From Methanomethylovorans hollandica DSM 15978 (GTDB lineage Archaea; Halobacteriota; Methanosarcinia; Methanosarcinales; Methanosarcinaceae), in the NCBI RefSeq assembly GCF_000328665.1, contig NC_019977.1, forward strand, positions 2,348,011 to 2,412,010: a stretch of DNA of 64,000 nucleotides. Reading direction: 5' to 3'. Below, in pieces: positions 9,031-21,537 of this stretch (the stretch's first letter is position 1; every line of letters begins with the position of its first letter). The position numbers were made by a program, and so were the translations under genes. A model generated the notes under the pieces. It had not been told where the DNA came from and did no database searches. It saw only the letters and a program-made list of their open reading frames with translations.

Positions 9031-9927
9031 ATGGCAGTCACTTTTAGAGAGAAGCTCCAATCACATAGATTCATTGTCACCACAGAGGTCACACCTCCAA
9101 AAGGTGTTGAAACTTCGTATTTCCTATCAGACGCAGAACAATTAAAGCAGTATGTGGATGCTTTCAACGTGACAGATAATCAAAAAGCTGTCATGCGCAT
9201 GAGTCCTCTGGCCGTTGGGAAGTTGTTAAAGGATGCAGGGCATGAGACCATCTTACAGATTACGTGCAGGGACCGCAATAGACTGGCCCTGCAATCTGAT
9301 CTGCTTGGGGCCTGGGCTTTGGGAATACGGAACATATGTGTTATGACAGGGGACCATACCACCAAAGGTGATCACCCTGATACAAAACCAGTATATGACC
9401 TTGATTCAGTGCAACTACTGGACACAATTAGAAAACTGAAACTGGGATATGATCTTTCTGGGAACAGCTTGGAAAGATCTCCTGATTTTGTAGTGGGGGC
9501 CGTCTCAAATACAGATCCCACACAACCCATGCAGCATATCAAACTTCGAAAGAAGGTGAGTATGGGTGTGGATTTTATTCAGACCCAGGCAGTGTACGAT
9601 ACCAAAGAATTTGCATGTTTTCTGGAAAAGGTAAAGGACATCGATGTGCCTATAATAGCCGGTATCATACCTCTCAGATCTGCAAAGATGGCAAGGTTCA
9701 TGAACGAAAACATTCCGGGAATAAGGGTGCCAGATGAACTCATCACCAGAATGGAATATGCCAAAGAACCTGTACAGGAAGGACTCGAGATAGCTGTGCA
9801 GTCGATCCGTGAACTCAAAAACATGTGCAGAGGCATACATTTGATGCCTGTGGGACAACATACCCATAGCAAAGAAATATTAAAGATGGCAGGATTGGCA
9901 GAAGGAAGAACACAAAATGAGCAATAG
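9031..9927 (+). CDS. MetF-like methylenetetrahydrofolate reductase family protein
   Basis: A TIM-barrel flavoprotein-like enzyme of 298 residues, matching 5,10-methylenetetrahydrofolate reductase. Family hallmarks are FIVTTEVTPPKG near the N-terminus (catalytic Glu region), NVTDNQ, ALGIRNICVMTGD, and the FIQTQAVYD strand. The ATG at 9031 follows AGGTG; upstream Met codons lack this. In methanogens with folate it could make methyl-H4folate; a pterin-specific role is also possible. The 3' end overlaps the cofE-like gene by 11 bases, so the two are translationally coupled and likely functionally linked. No zinc-finger MetV partner is seen. Confidence 0.85.
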   Translation: MAVTFREKLQSHRFIVTTEVTPPKGVETSYFLSDAEQLKQYVDAFNVTDNQKAVMRMSPLAVGKLLKDAGHETILQITCRDRNRLALQSDLLGAWALGIRNICVMTGDHTTKGDHPDTKPVYDLDSVQLLDTIRKLKLGYDLSGNSLERSPDFVVGAVSNTDPTQPMQHIKLRKKVSMGVDFIQTQAVYDTKEFACFLEKVKDIDVPIIAGIIPLRSAKMARFMNENIPGIRVPDELITRMEYAKEPVQEGLEIAVQSIRELKNMCRGIHLMPVGQHTHSKEILKMAGLAEGRTQNEQ

Positions 9928-10720
9928 CGAACATGAGTATTCATGCGACAACACACTAATGCAGTTGCTAGGCATCAGGACACCCATCATAAGGCAGGGT
10001 GATGATTTGGTCCAGATACTTCTGGAATCCCTTGAAAAACAGGGAACAAAACTGCAGAATGGTGATATTATAGTGCTGGCAGAATCTGCTGTAGCTACCT
10101 CTGAAGGAAGAGTTGTAAGGTTAGCTGACATTGAACCCACTGAAGAAGCCTGCGAACTTGCCCTGAATTACCAGCTCGATCCAAGAGAAATGCAGCTGAT
10201 AATAGAGGAATGTGATGAGATATTCGGAGGAGTTCCCGGAGCAGCATTGACCATTACCAGAGGAACACTTTCACCGAATGCCGGGATAGATAGCTCGAAT
10301 GCCCCGGATGGTTGTGTAGTACTCCTGCCGGAAGACCCACAGAAAAGTGCGGCTTTCATCCGAAAAGGGCTTGAAAAAGCATTTTCATGCCACATAGGCG
10401 TCATCGTTGGCGACAGCCGCACCCAGCCATTAAGGCTTGGATGCGTAGGCATAGCTCTTGGAACTTCAGGCATAGAACCCGTGGAAGATGCAAGAGGGTC
10501 ACTTGATATATTTGGCAAGGAACTGAAGATAACTCGCAAAGCAGTGGCCGATAATATAGTATCTGCTGCACAGCTGGTGATGGGAGAAGCAGGAGAGAGT
10601 ATACCTGCGGTAATTATAAAGGGGGCGCCTGTGAAGATGATAGAAGGTTCTGTAGAGATGCCATTGTTCTCAAGGGAAGAATGCATGTATTACAGCAATA
10701 TAAACAAAAACAGAAAATGA
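9917..10720 (+). CDS. Coenzyme F420-0:L-glutamate ligase-like protein (CofE family)
   Basis: CofE adds gamma-linked glutamates to coenzyme F420-0 using GTP. The 267-residue protein shows GDIIVLAESAVATSEGR at about 54-70, the NAGIDSSNAPDG motif, a metal-binding aspartate in VIVGDSR, and MGEAGESIPAVIIKG near the end. The usual D(T/S)xGR segment reads DSRTQPLR, so a conserved basic residue is shifted or lost. This suggests a CofE paralogue with altered substrate rather than the housekeeping enzyme. It overlaps the metF-like gene upstream and is followed by an IS remnant. Family sure, substrate uncertain. Confidence 0.75.
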   Translation: MSNSEHEYSCDNTLMQLLGIRTPIIRQGDDLVQILLESLEKQGTKLQNGDIIVLAESAVATSEGRVVRLADIEPTEEACELALNYQLDPREMQLIIEECDEIFGGVPGAALTITRGTLSPNAGIDSSNAPDGCVVLLPEDPQKSAAFIRKGLEKAFSCHIGVIVGDSRTQPLRLGCVGIALGTSGIEPVEDARGSLDIFGKELKITRKAVADNIVSAAQLVMGEAGESIPAVIIKGAPVKMIEGSVEMPLFSREECMYYSNINKNRK

Positions 10721-10787
10721 GTTCCAGTAATGTGGACAGTGAGTTTTGAAAAATAGACATATATAGACACATAACTCGTACATAGGA

Positions 10788-11217
10788 ATGAATTGCCCAA
10801 AATGTAAGAGTTTCAGTCAAAGACAGAATGGTATATTCAATAGAAGTCAACGATACAAATGAGATATCTGTCTTTGAACTGCATAAGATACACACTTACA
10901 TTGGTAACAAAAAAAATATTGCTGGATCTGGATTACTGTTGATAGATTTGGGAAAAATTCATCGACTGCTCTTCCGGTAGCAGAGAAACTGAAATCGGAC
11001 AAAAACTCTGGGAATACTTAGAGGGAAAATAATTGAAAAAGTGATGACTGATCATTGGATGGCATATACAGAGTTCCTCCCGGAGACTATTCATACACAA
11101 TCCAAAGCTGAAACGTATGCTGTTGAAGGATATAACAGCATATTGAGGCACTTCCTGGCAAGGTTGAGAAGAAAGGCAATGTTATACTTTAACAATACCA
11201 AAAAAATAAACGTATGA
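10788..11217 (+). pseudogene. Decayed IS1-family transposase
   Basis: The plus strand starts with MNCPKCKSFSQRQNGIFNR at 10788, matching the zinc-finger head of IS1 InsA-type proteins. After frameshifts it continues with ELHKIHTYIGNKKN (compare the InsB catalytic entry), then GQKLWEYLEG, VMTDHWMAYTEFLPE and AVEGYNSILRHFLARLRRK, the classic IS1 C-terminal signature. At least three frame changes and internal stops separate these blocks, so the gene is dead. No clean terminal inverted repeats were found. Confidence 0.8.
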
Positions 11218-11279
11218 TTTGCCAGATGTTTGTTAGTGGAAAGGATCAATGATCGAATTTAAGAAATGAACATTTTCTT

Positions 11280-12704
11280 TCATTCCAGGCTTAAAGCCTT
11301 AAGAATCATATGATACTCATTCACGGGCATCCTTGAATAAAAGGCCCTTTTGATTACCTCGCTCAGTGAAGGGTGGATATCCATTGAGTACATGATAGGA
11401 GCAGCGCTCTGGTCCGGAGTATACATGACAGGAATGATCTCATGGATGAGCACCGAAGCATGAGGACCTATGATATGGGCCCCTAGTATCTTATCCGTTT
11501 TCTTTTCCAGAATGACTTTCACAAATTCATCCTCCAAATCCATGGCAAGCCCTTTACCTGTATCCTGGAAACGATAAAAGCCGATTATGATATTGTCTTC
11601 TCCGTATTGTTCTACAGCTTCTATTTCTGACATACCGACAGTGGCAATCTCGGGCTCTGAGAACACAGCGCCTGGAACTGCATGGAAATCCACGGTGGCC
11701 TTCCGTCCGAGAACGGCATTGTAGTAGACGATTGTTGATTCATGATTTGCCACATGTTTAAAGAGGTGTTTGCCTATAGCGTCGCCTATAACCCAAATAT
11801 TCTTCTGAGAACTTTCAAGATGTTCATCAACTTTGATCCAACCCATGTTATCTACCTCAATATCACCCTTTTCAGGCTTAAGAAGATCGGAATTGGATTC
11901 TCTGCCTGTGGCAACAAGAATATCAGATGCTACGATCTGTTTCTCTTTACCGGTTCCCCTGTCTTTCAGAAGAAGCTGTTTACCTTCCGGAACTTGTTTT
12001 ACTTCCAATACGTCATGATTTGTAATAATTTCCATGCGCTCTGACATCATACGTTTTGCAAGCACCGAGATCTCGGGTTCTGCCTGAGGAAGGAAATATG
12101 AATTACGCCCAATGATAGTGACCTTAGAGCCCATTGCTGAAAAGAAATGACCATATTCTGCCGCGATATAACCGCCACCGATGATCGCCAGATTTTCGGG
12201 TAGTTCTGAGATCTTAAGTACATCATCACTTGTGAGATGATCTACTTCTTTAAGCCCTTTAACAGAGGGAATAGATGGCCTTGAACCTGTGCACAGGAAG
12301 ATCATCTTTCCTTTGAGAATTATGTCTCCTGCCTTCAAAGTATATGGTTCAATGAACTCTGCAGTAGCTTTGTAATAATCAATTCGGGGATTAGCACGTA
12401 GGCCTTCTTCAATGGACCGCATATCGGAAGAGATCTTGCTACGCATACGCTCCATTATCTTGGTGAAATTGATGCTTTTGACCTGAACGTTGATACCAAA
12501 ATGCTGAGCTTTATAGATCTCAGTTACCAGTTCAGCAGGATATAGAAGGATCTTAGAGGGTATGCAGCCTCTTGTAAGACAGATACCACCTGGCTCATCC
12601 TTATCTATAACAGCTACTTTCATTTCCGGGTCTGCATCCATCATGGAGCCAATATAGTTCATTCCGGAACCTGTGCCAACAATAATAAGATCGTATTCTT
12701 TCAC
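11280..12704 (-). CDS. Dihydrolipoamide dehydrogenase/mercuric reductase-like flavin disulfide oxidoreductase
   Basis: A class I pyridine-nucleotide-disulfide oxidoreductase of about 474 residues. FAD-binding GTGSGMNYIG is near the N-terminus, and the redox-active disulfide GGICLTRGCIPSK has Cys42 and Cys47. The NAD(P) fold starts at IIGGGYIAAEYG, and the dimerisation domain carries the HPSLSE motif (the catalytic base is His). I prefer the GTG start at 12704, which has GGGGTGG upstream; a TTG at 12722 is also in frame. No 2-oxoacid dehydrogenase genes are nearby, so the partner substrate is unknown. Confidence 0.85.
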   Translation of the reverse strand: MKEYDLIIVGTGSGMNYIGSMMDADPEMKVAVIDKDEPGGICLTRGCIPSKILLYPAELVTEIYKAQHFGINVQVKSINFTKIMERMRSKISSDMRSIEEGLRANPRIDYYKATAEFIEPYTLKAGDIILKGKMIFLCTGSRPSIPSVKGLKEVDHLTSDDVLKISELPENLAIIGGGYIAAEYGHFFSAMGSKVTIIGRNSYFLPQAEPEISVLAKRMMSERMEIITNHDVLEVKQVPEGKQLLLKDRGTGKEKQIVASDILVATGRESNSDLLKPEKGDIEVDNMGWIKVDEHLESSQKNIWVIGDAIGKHLFKHVANHESTIVYYNAVLGRKATVDFHAVPGAVFSEPEIATVGMSEIEAVEQYGEDNIIIGFYRFQDTGKGLAMDLEDEFVKVILEKKTDKILGAHIIGPHASVLIHEIIPVMYTPDQSAAPIMYSMDIHPSLSEVIKRAFYSRMPVNEYHMILKALSLE

Positions 12705-12839
12705 TCTGCCACCCCTATGCAAAACAGGATTACTAATTGTTTGGATAGTAGTTGTCTTTATAAGTAATGGTCAGAAGACACAAAAAGAAGAGTTAAGATT
12801 AATTGCTCCATATCCAAGAATATCAAAATCAGAAACTGT

Positions 12840-12908
12840 ACTAAAAAGTACGACAGCAAAAATGCATTTGTTTAGAAATTAGAAGAAATAGTGTTTAAAT
12901 CATAGAGT
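12840..12908 (-). terminator. Likely 3' end of the rRNA transcript
   Basis: Immediately downstream of the 5S gene on the minus strand the sequence is pyrimidine-rich with short T-runs (TTTCTTCTAATTTC), which fits archaeal oligo-T termination. No hairpin is needed or seen. Confidence 0.35.
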
Positions 12909-13035
12909 GAGCATAGCAGCGATCCGTAGTTCCCAAAGGCTCGCGCACTTAAGTACAGTGCGGAACGTGGACAGGCTTATCTTCTGTGTTCGGAATGGGT
13001 ACAGGAGTTGCCCTGCCGCTATGGCCGCTATACTC
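12909..13035 (-). rRNA. rrf: 5S ribosomal RNA
   Basis: The minus strand contains the archaeal 5S core (GGCAGGGCAACTCCTGTACC, CCATTCCGAACACAGAAG). The 5' end GAGTATAGCG pairs with the 3' end TGCTATGCTC region, forming the helix that closes the molecule and sets both ends within a base or two. It is the last gene of the rRNA operon. Confidence 0.95.
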
Positions 13036-13055
13036 TTACTCTGATGAAGGGAATG

Positions 13056-13127
13056 AGCCAAGGTCCGGATTCGAACCGGAATGGTATCGCTCTGCAGGCG
13101 ATTGCGTAGCCGCTCCGCCACCTTGGC
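13056..13127 (-). tRNA. tRNA-Cys (GCA)
   Basis: The cloverleaf folds on the minus strand: acceptor GCCAAGG/CCTTGGC, anticodon loop CTGCAGA with anticodon GCA, and T-loop TTCGAAT. CCA is not encoded. It lies inside the rRNA operon, between 23S and 5S. Confidence 0.95.
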
Positions 13128-13195
13128 AACTAGCGGAGTTCAAATGATGAGATTACATATAAAACCTTTCATTTAGATCACATACTATCAGTACA

Positions 13196-13220
13196 CATAT
13201 CAGATATCGTCTGGAATTAG
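13196..13220 (-). other. 23S processing stem, 3' arm (bulge-helix-bulge)
   Basis: In minus-strand sense this arm reads CTAATTCCAG ACGATA TCTGATATG. It pairs with the arm at 16160-16184 to give an inner helix, a 3-base bulge, a 4-bp helix (CGTT with GACG, one G-U pair), a second 3-base bulge and an outer helix. This is the splicing-endonuclease recognition motif used in archaeal pre-rRNA maturation. Confidence 0.85.
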
Positions 13221-13221
13221 C

Positions 13222-16141
<2,920 letters not shown>

Positions 16142-16159
16142 TTACCAGAGTCCACCTTA

Positions 16160-16184
16160 CTAATTCCAGTAAACGTCTGATATG
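16160..16184 (-). other. 23S processing stem, 5' arm (bulge-helix-bulge)
   Basis: In minus-strand sense the arm reads CATATCAGA CGTTTA CTGGAATTAG, about 20 bases upstream of 23S. It is the partner of 13196-13220; see that entry for the pairing. Cutting here would release a pre-23S that archaea usually circularise. Confidence 0.85.
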
Positions 16185-16273
16185 CACACTTGTACATGAT
16201 CTCATCATGATCGATTCGATGTATCGAACACTTCATCCTTCCCAAGCAACATTACTCGCTTGGTGCACTAACA

Positions 16274-16346
16274 TGGACTTGCTGGGATTCGAACCCAGGG
16301 CCTCTGCCTTGCAAAGGCAGCGATCTTCCAACTGATCTACAAGCCC
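16274..16346 (-). tRNA. tRNA-Ala (TGC)
   Basis: The minus strand folds with acceptor GGGCTTG/CAAGTCC (one G-U pair), anticodon loop TTTGCAA (anticodon TGC), and T-loop TTCGAAT. It is the usual spacer tRNA of euryarchaeal rRNA operons. CCA is not encoded. Confidence 0.96.
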
Positions 16347-16375
16347 TTTTCTCTTCACCAGCTTATCCTTTTTTT

Positions 16376-16406
16376 GGATTTGACAGTTTTTCGATTTCTG
16401 GTCGGT
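16376..16406 (-). other. 16S processing stem, 3' arm (bulge-helix-bulge)
   Basis: In minus-strand sense the arm is ACCGACCAGAA, ATCG, AAA, then AACTGTCAAATCC. With the arm at 18027-18057 it forms an 11-bp inner helix, a 3-base bulge (TAA) on the 5' strand, a 4-bp CGAT/ATCG helix, a 3-base bulge (AAA) on the 3' strand, and an outer helix of about 13 bp with one G-U pair. Confidence 0.9.
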
Positions 16407-16433
16407 TGTGCTGACCTGCGTTTGCAGGTCGCT

Positions 16434-17909
<1,476 letters not shown>

Positions 17910-18026
17910 TGTTGATCACACACATTGGTTCAAAATTTGGAAGTCTATATCGGAATTGTTCAGGAAATTCACTGAGAATTTCTTGCACGCATAAATTCGT
18001 TAATTCCTTTCGATAATGAAACACTA

Positions 18027-18057
18027 CCGACCAGAATTAATCGAACTGCCAAATCCA
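18027..18057 (-). other. 16S processing stem, 5' arm (bulge-helix-bulge)
   Basis: In minus-strand sense the arm is GGATTTGGCAGTT, CGAT, TAA, TTCTGGTCGGT, located about 120 bases upstream of 16S. It pairs with 16376-16406; see that entry. Confidence 0.9.
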
Positions 18058-18100
18058 ACGTCAGACAAGAAATAACTCCTGTCTCCACTTACGATAAAGC

Positions 18101-18140
18101 GGTGATTGTCACGCACAACAGTTGTTGTGCGGGAATCACC
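18101..18140 (-). promoter_or_regulatory. Strong hairpin at the 5' end of the rRNA leader
   Basis: Nested inverted repeats form one long stem: outer arms GGTGATT (18101-18107) and AATCACC (18134-18140), inner arms CGCACAAC (18112-18119) and GTTGTGCG (18124-18131) around the loop AGTT. It lies right where transcription from the TATA box at 18157 should begin, so it would be the first structure in the transcript. Confidence 0.65.
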
Positions 18141-18156
18141 ATAATGCACGTCTTGC

Positions 18157-18164
18157 TATATATA
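18157..18164 (-). promoter_or_regulatory. Candidate rRNA promoter, proximal TATA box
   Basis: The minus strand reads GGTATATATAGC, a good archaeal box A. The expected start about 25 bases downstream falls at 18130-18140, near the leader hairpin. Confidence 0.6.
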
Positions 18165-18295
18165 CCTTCCGATTTCGCAAGGCAAGTAACAAAACGAACA
18201 TTTATCGACAATAACTTAACGAAATAATCTCTCAAGCAAGCTGCATTGCGTTTCCGCACTGCAAGGCCCCTTGCGAGTACCCCTAAAAACACAGT

Positions 18296-18306
18296 ATATT
18301 ATAAAT
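18296..18306 (-). promoter_or_regulatory. Candidate rRNA promoter, distal TATA box
   Basis: The minus strand reads GTATTTATAATATACTG. A GC-rich hairpin pair follows about 30-70 bases downstream (GCAAG..CTTGC; then a GAAA-capped stem). It would add a second, upstream promoter to the rRNA operon. The reverse strand could also be read as a TATA element, but leuA has its own nearer box. Confidence 0.45.
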
Positions 18307-18370
18307 ACGTTGTGGTTAGAGGGATTTCATGTGTGAAAAAATAGCTGAGTACACATACATGAAGAGAAAG

Positions 18371-18379
18371 TTATAAATA
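18371..18379 (+). promoter_or_regulatory. TATA box of the leuA-like gene
   Basis: TTATAAATA at 18371-18379. The predicted transcript start is at about 18397-18402, at or next to the ATG codons at 18400 and 18409, which suggests an almost leaderless message. Confidence 0.6.
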
Positions 18380-18460
18380 CTATAACTTGAAAAAGCTTTA
18401 TGATTACTATGAGCGCAGAAGTACAACTGAGGGATCGTTTTTTATAACACAGAACCGCTG

Positions 18461-19972
18461 TTGAATAAGAAGATAACTATTTTCGATACCACACTGCGCG
18501 ATGGTGAACAGACACCCGGTGTTTCCCTGACAAATGACCAGAAGCTGAAGATCGCAAGGCAACTGGACAAGCTGGGGATAGACGTTCTTGAAGCCGGATT
18601 TCCTATTTCTTCTGAAGGAGATAAACAGTCTGTAAAAGCTATCGCTAACGAAGGTCTTAGACTGGACGTATGTGGTCTTGCAAGAGTACTAACAAAAGAC
18701 CTGGATACATGCCTCGACACAGGTGTGGACATGATACATACATTCGTATCCACATCTGACATACAGAGGATACACACAATAAAGAAGAGCAAAGAAGAAG
18801 TGCTCACAATGGCTGTGGACGCAGTCCAGTATATCAAGGACCATGGAGTAAAATGCATGTTCTCAGCCATGGATGCCACCCGTACCGACCTTGATTATCT
18901 CACACAGATATATAAGGCAGTAGAGGGAGCAGGGTGTGATATTATCAACGTGCCTGATACCGTGGGAATAATGTCTCCTTCCCGTATGTACCATCTGGTA
19001 GGTGCAGTCAGTAAGGAAATAAGGATTCCCATAGATGTCCACTGCCACAACGACTTTGGAATAGCAGTGGCTAACAGCCTCATGGCTGCCGAGGCTGGAG
19101 CAAGCCAGATCCAGGTAACTGTAAATGGTATTGGAGAAAGGGCCGGTAACGCCAATCTTGCTGAAGTGGTCATGTGCCTGCAATCGATCTATGGTGCAAA
19201 GACGAACATTAATACAGAATATCTGCTTGAAACGTCTAAAATGGTCGAGAAATATACAGGCATACACATGCCCCCGAACACGCCTATTGTTGGCGAGAAT
19301 GCCTTTGCTCACGAGTCTGGCATCCACACCCACGGAGTGCTCACCAAGGCAGACACGTTCGAGCCCGGCATCATGACGCCAGAGATGGTAGGCCACAAAA
19401 GACGTATCGTACTGGGTAAACATGCGGGTAAGCACGCTGTCCAGAAATCATTGGAAGATGCCGGCATCCAGACCACTGATGAGCAACTGGACGAAATAGT
19501 CAGGAGAATAAAGGCTATAGCTGACAAAGGAAAAAGGATCTGTGATGCTGATCTGCATGCCGTTGCAGCAGATGTACTGGGAAGGAACCTTGGCAGCGAG
19601 ACCATAAAGCTCAAAGAGCTGTCAGTAATGACAAGCAACCTCACAACACCAACTGCAGTGGTCAGAGCCATTGTTGGTGATGAGGAAGCAGTTGCATCCA
19701 ACATTGGTACCGGACCTGTGGATGCAGCCGTTAAGGCAGTACAGCAAATGATCGCCGGATACACAAAGGTCAAGATACGTGACTTCCGCATTGAAGCGAT
19801 CACCGGAGGTGCCGATGCTCTTGCCGAGGTCACTATAGGCGTAGAGGACGAAGATGGACGTGTGGTAACAGCCCATGCTGCAAGCACCGACATTGTGACA
19901 GCATCCGTAGACGCACTTATAACAGCCATAAACATCCTGCTCGACAAGAAGAAACTATGGAATATGCAGTGA
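18461..19972 (+). CDS. 2-Isopropylmalate synthase/citramalate synthase family enzyme
   Basis: Condenses acetyl-CoA with a 2-oxoacid in leucine or isoleucine synthesis. The catalytic TIM barrel starts with IFDTTLRDGEQTPGV and includes HCHNDFGIAVANS and VNGIGERAGN. The C-terminal third (from about residue 370) is the LeuA regulatory dimer domain, ending near residue 503; this favours LeuA or CimA over the shorter homocitrate synthase. The longest uninterrupted frame starts at a TTG (18461) with no ribosome binding site. A plausible natural N-terminus lies in another frame upstream (ATG 18400 or 18409) and joins this one if one T of the six-T run at 18438-18443 is dropped. The TATA box fits the upstream start, so the gene may be frameshifted, misread at the homopolymer, or use frame slippage. 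Leucine versus isoleucine pathway cannot be decided here. Confidence 0.9.
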   Translation: MNKKITIFDTTLRDGEQTPGVSLTNDQKLKIARQLDKLGIDVLEAGFPISSEGDKQSVKAIANEGLRLDVCGLARVLTKDLDTCLDTGVDMIHTFVSTSDIQRIHTIKKSKEEVLTMAVDAVQYIKDHGVKCMFSAMDATRTDLDYLTQIYKAVEGAGCDIINVPDTVGIMSPSRMYHLVGAVSKEIRIPIDVHCHNDFGIAVANSLMAAEAGASQIQVTVNGIGERAGNANLAEVVMCLQSIYGAKTNINTEYLLETSKMVEKYTGIHMPPNTPIVGENAFAHESGIHTHGVLTKADTFEPGIMTPEMVGHKRRIVLGKHAGKHAVQKSLEDAGIQTTDEQLDEIVRRIKAIADKGKRICDADLHAVAADVLGRNLGSETIKLKELSVMTSNLTTPTAVVRAIVGDEEAVASNIGTGPVDAAVKAVQQMIAGYTKVKIRDFRIEAITGGADALAEVTIGVEDEDGRVVTAHAASTDIVTASVDALITAINILLDKKKLWNMQ

Positions 19973-19993
19973 AACCTATTGTGTATTTAATTA

Positions 19994-20023
19994 CCAGGCA
20001 ACAGTGCCTGGAGTTCTTTTTTT
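19994..20023 (+). terminator. Intrinsic-type terminator after the leuA-like gene
   Basis: CCAGGCA (19994-20000), loop ACAG, TGCCTGG (20005-20011), followed by a T-rich run TTCTTTTTTT. A clear stem-loop plus oligo-T. Confidence 0.75.
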
Positions 20024-20100
20024 AATCTGTGGTTAACTGTATTGAATGTAGATCTTCTGCATCGTTCCCTTTATGATTTCAGCAACCAATTGAAGTAACT

Positions 20101-20859
20101 ATGTGTTTAAAAGTTATAGATTCACACTGCCATCTTGATTTTCCAAAATTCAATAAAGATAGAGAGGCAACCATACAACGTGCCCTTGATGCTGGCGTAG
20201 ACCAGATGATCAATTCCGGAGTTGATCCAAAGACCAATATCTCAACCCTTGAACTTGCACAGAAATATGACCATATTCACGCAACTCTGGGGTTCAGCCC
20301 CCATTTGTCACCGGAAGCTACTGATGAACAAGTAAAGTGCATGTTGAGTTTTATAGAAGATCACGTCACAGACATAGTTGGAATAGGGGAAGCAGGGCTT
20401 GATTATCATTACTTCACCTCAAACGCTGAAAGAAATAGACAGATAGAAGTTTTCAAAAAGATCATAGAACTTGCAGACAGATACAACAAGCCACTTGTGA
20501 TACACGGCAGAGAAGCAGAAGATATTGCACTGGGATTGTCAGGACAACTTGACAAAGTTATATTTCACTGCTATGGAGGGAGTCTTGAAACCATGAGAAA
20601 TATAGTAGATGCCGGACATTTTATATCAGTTCCCACTTTGGTCTGTTTCTCGGAACATCACCAGGAAATAGCAAAGGAAGTGCCATTGGAGCACATGCTT
20701 CTGGAAACGGATAGTCCATATCTTTCCCCCCGCAAAGGAAGGAATGAACCTGCATTCGTTCTTGATTCCCTTCCGTGGATTGAAAAAATCAAAGGAATAG
20801 AAAAAATAGATATAATGGATACTACCAGGAGAAATACTATAAAGGTATTCGGCCTCTAA
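20101..20859 (+). CDS. TatD family metal-dependent hydrolase
   Basis: A TIM-barrel amidohydrolase-like DNase family member of 252 residues. Metal-site motifs are DSHCHLDF near the N-terminus, GIGEAGLDYHY, VIHGREA, FHCYGGS and LLETDSPYLSP, all in the usual order. TatD proteins act as 3'-5' exonucleases on DNA and RNA in several organisms; the role in archaea is not well known. It is followed after 31 bases by the metallo-beta-lactamase-fold gene and then the radical SAM gene, a likely operon. Confidence 0.9.
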   Translation: MCLKVIDSHCHLDFPKFNKDREATIQRALDAGVDQMINSGVDPKTNISTLELAQKYDHIHATLGFSPHLSPEATDEQVKCMLSFIEDHVTDIVGIGEAGLDYHYFTSNAERNRQIEVFKKIIELADRYNKPLVIHGREAEDIALGLSGQLDKVIFHCYGGSLETMRNIVDAGHFISVPTLVCFSEHHQEIAKEVPLEHMLLETDSPYLSPRKGRNEPAFVLDSLPWIEKIKGIEKIDIMDTTRRNTIKVFGL

Positions 20860-20890
20860 GGACCATATATAGGGAAAAGGGATAAAGAAC

Positions 20891-21535
20891 ATGAATGTAA
20901 AAAAATTCCACAAAGGATACTATGATGCGAATTCGTATCTTATCAATGGCAAAGTGCTGATAGACACAGGCATCAACACAGATGCCTTGATAGCAGAAAT
21001 CGAAAAAAGCATCTATATCAACGATCTTGAACTCATCGTTCTTACCCATTGCCACTATGACCATACTGCAGCTGCAGAGGCCATTGCCAAAAAAAGCGGG
21101 GCGCGTATAGCTATCCACAAGGACGATGTAGAATTGTTACATCACGATGAAGCCAGTGCCTCTGAAGCCTTTGACAGCAGAGCACCTTCCTTTGAACCAG
21201 ATATCCTGCTGGATGACGGAGAAAGCATACCCATCGGGAATGGAGAGTATCTGGAAATTATACATACACCCGGGCACACACCTGGCTGCATATGCCTTTA
21301 TGAACCAATATCAAAATCGTTGTTCTCAGGAGATACAGTATTTCCCCAGGGTAGTATCGGACGTACTGATTTTATAGGTGGCAACTCCGCAAATATAAGT
21401 GAATCCATTCAAAAACTCACACAACTGGATGTAAGGACAATGTATCCAGGACATGGAGAAACTACTTCTGATAACGTGAAACGCCAGATAGAACTATCAT
21501 ACCGCATGGCTAAAAGTATATTCAAGATCATCTGA
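20891..21535 (+). CDS. Metallo-beta-lactamase-fold hydrolase (glyoxalase II-like)
   Basis: A soluble protein of 214 residues. The zinc-binding motif THCHYDH is at about 56-62, followed by HTPGHTPGC, SGDTVFPQG and PGHGE, all in the right order for the glyoxalase II-like subgroup. The closest family members are hydrolases of unknown substrate. It is cotranscribed with tatD upstream and is only two bases from the YgiQ-like gene downstream. Confidence 0.88.
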   Translation: MNVKKFHKGYYDANSYLINGKVLIDTGINTDALIAEIEKSIYINDLELIVLTHCHYDHTAAAEAIAKKSGARIAIHKDDVELLHHDEASASEAFDSRAPSFEPDILLDDGESIPIGNGEYLEIIHTPGHTPGCICLYEPISKSLFSGDTVFPQGSIGRTDFIGGNSANISESIQKLTQLDVRTMYPGHGETTSDNVKRQIELSYRMAKSIFKII

Positions 21536-21537
21536 TT

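Noticed and set aside
18089-18292. 67-codon minus-strand frame upstream of 16S
   Set aside because: It covers the rRNA leader and promoter region; stem structures explain the sequence better.
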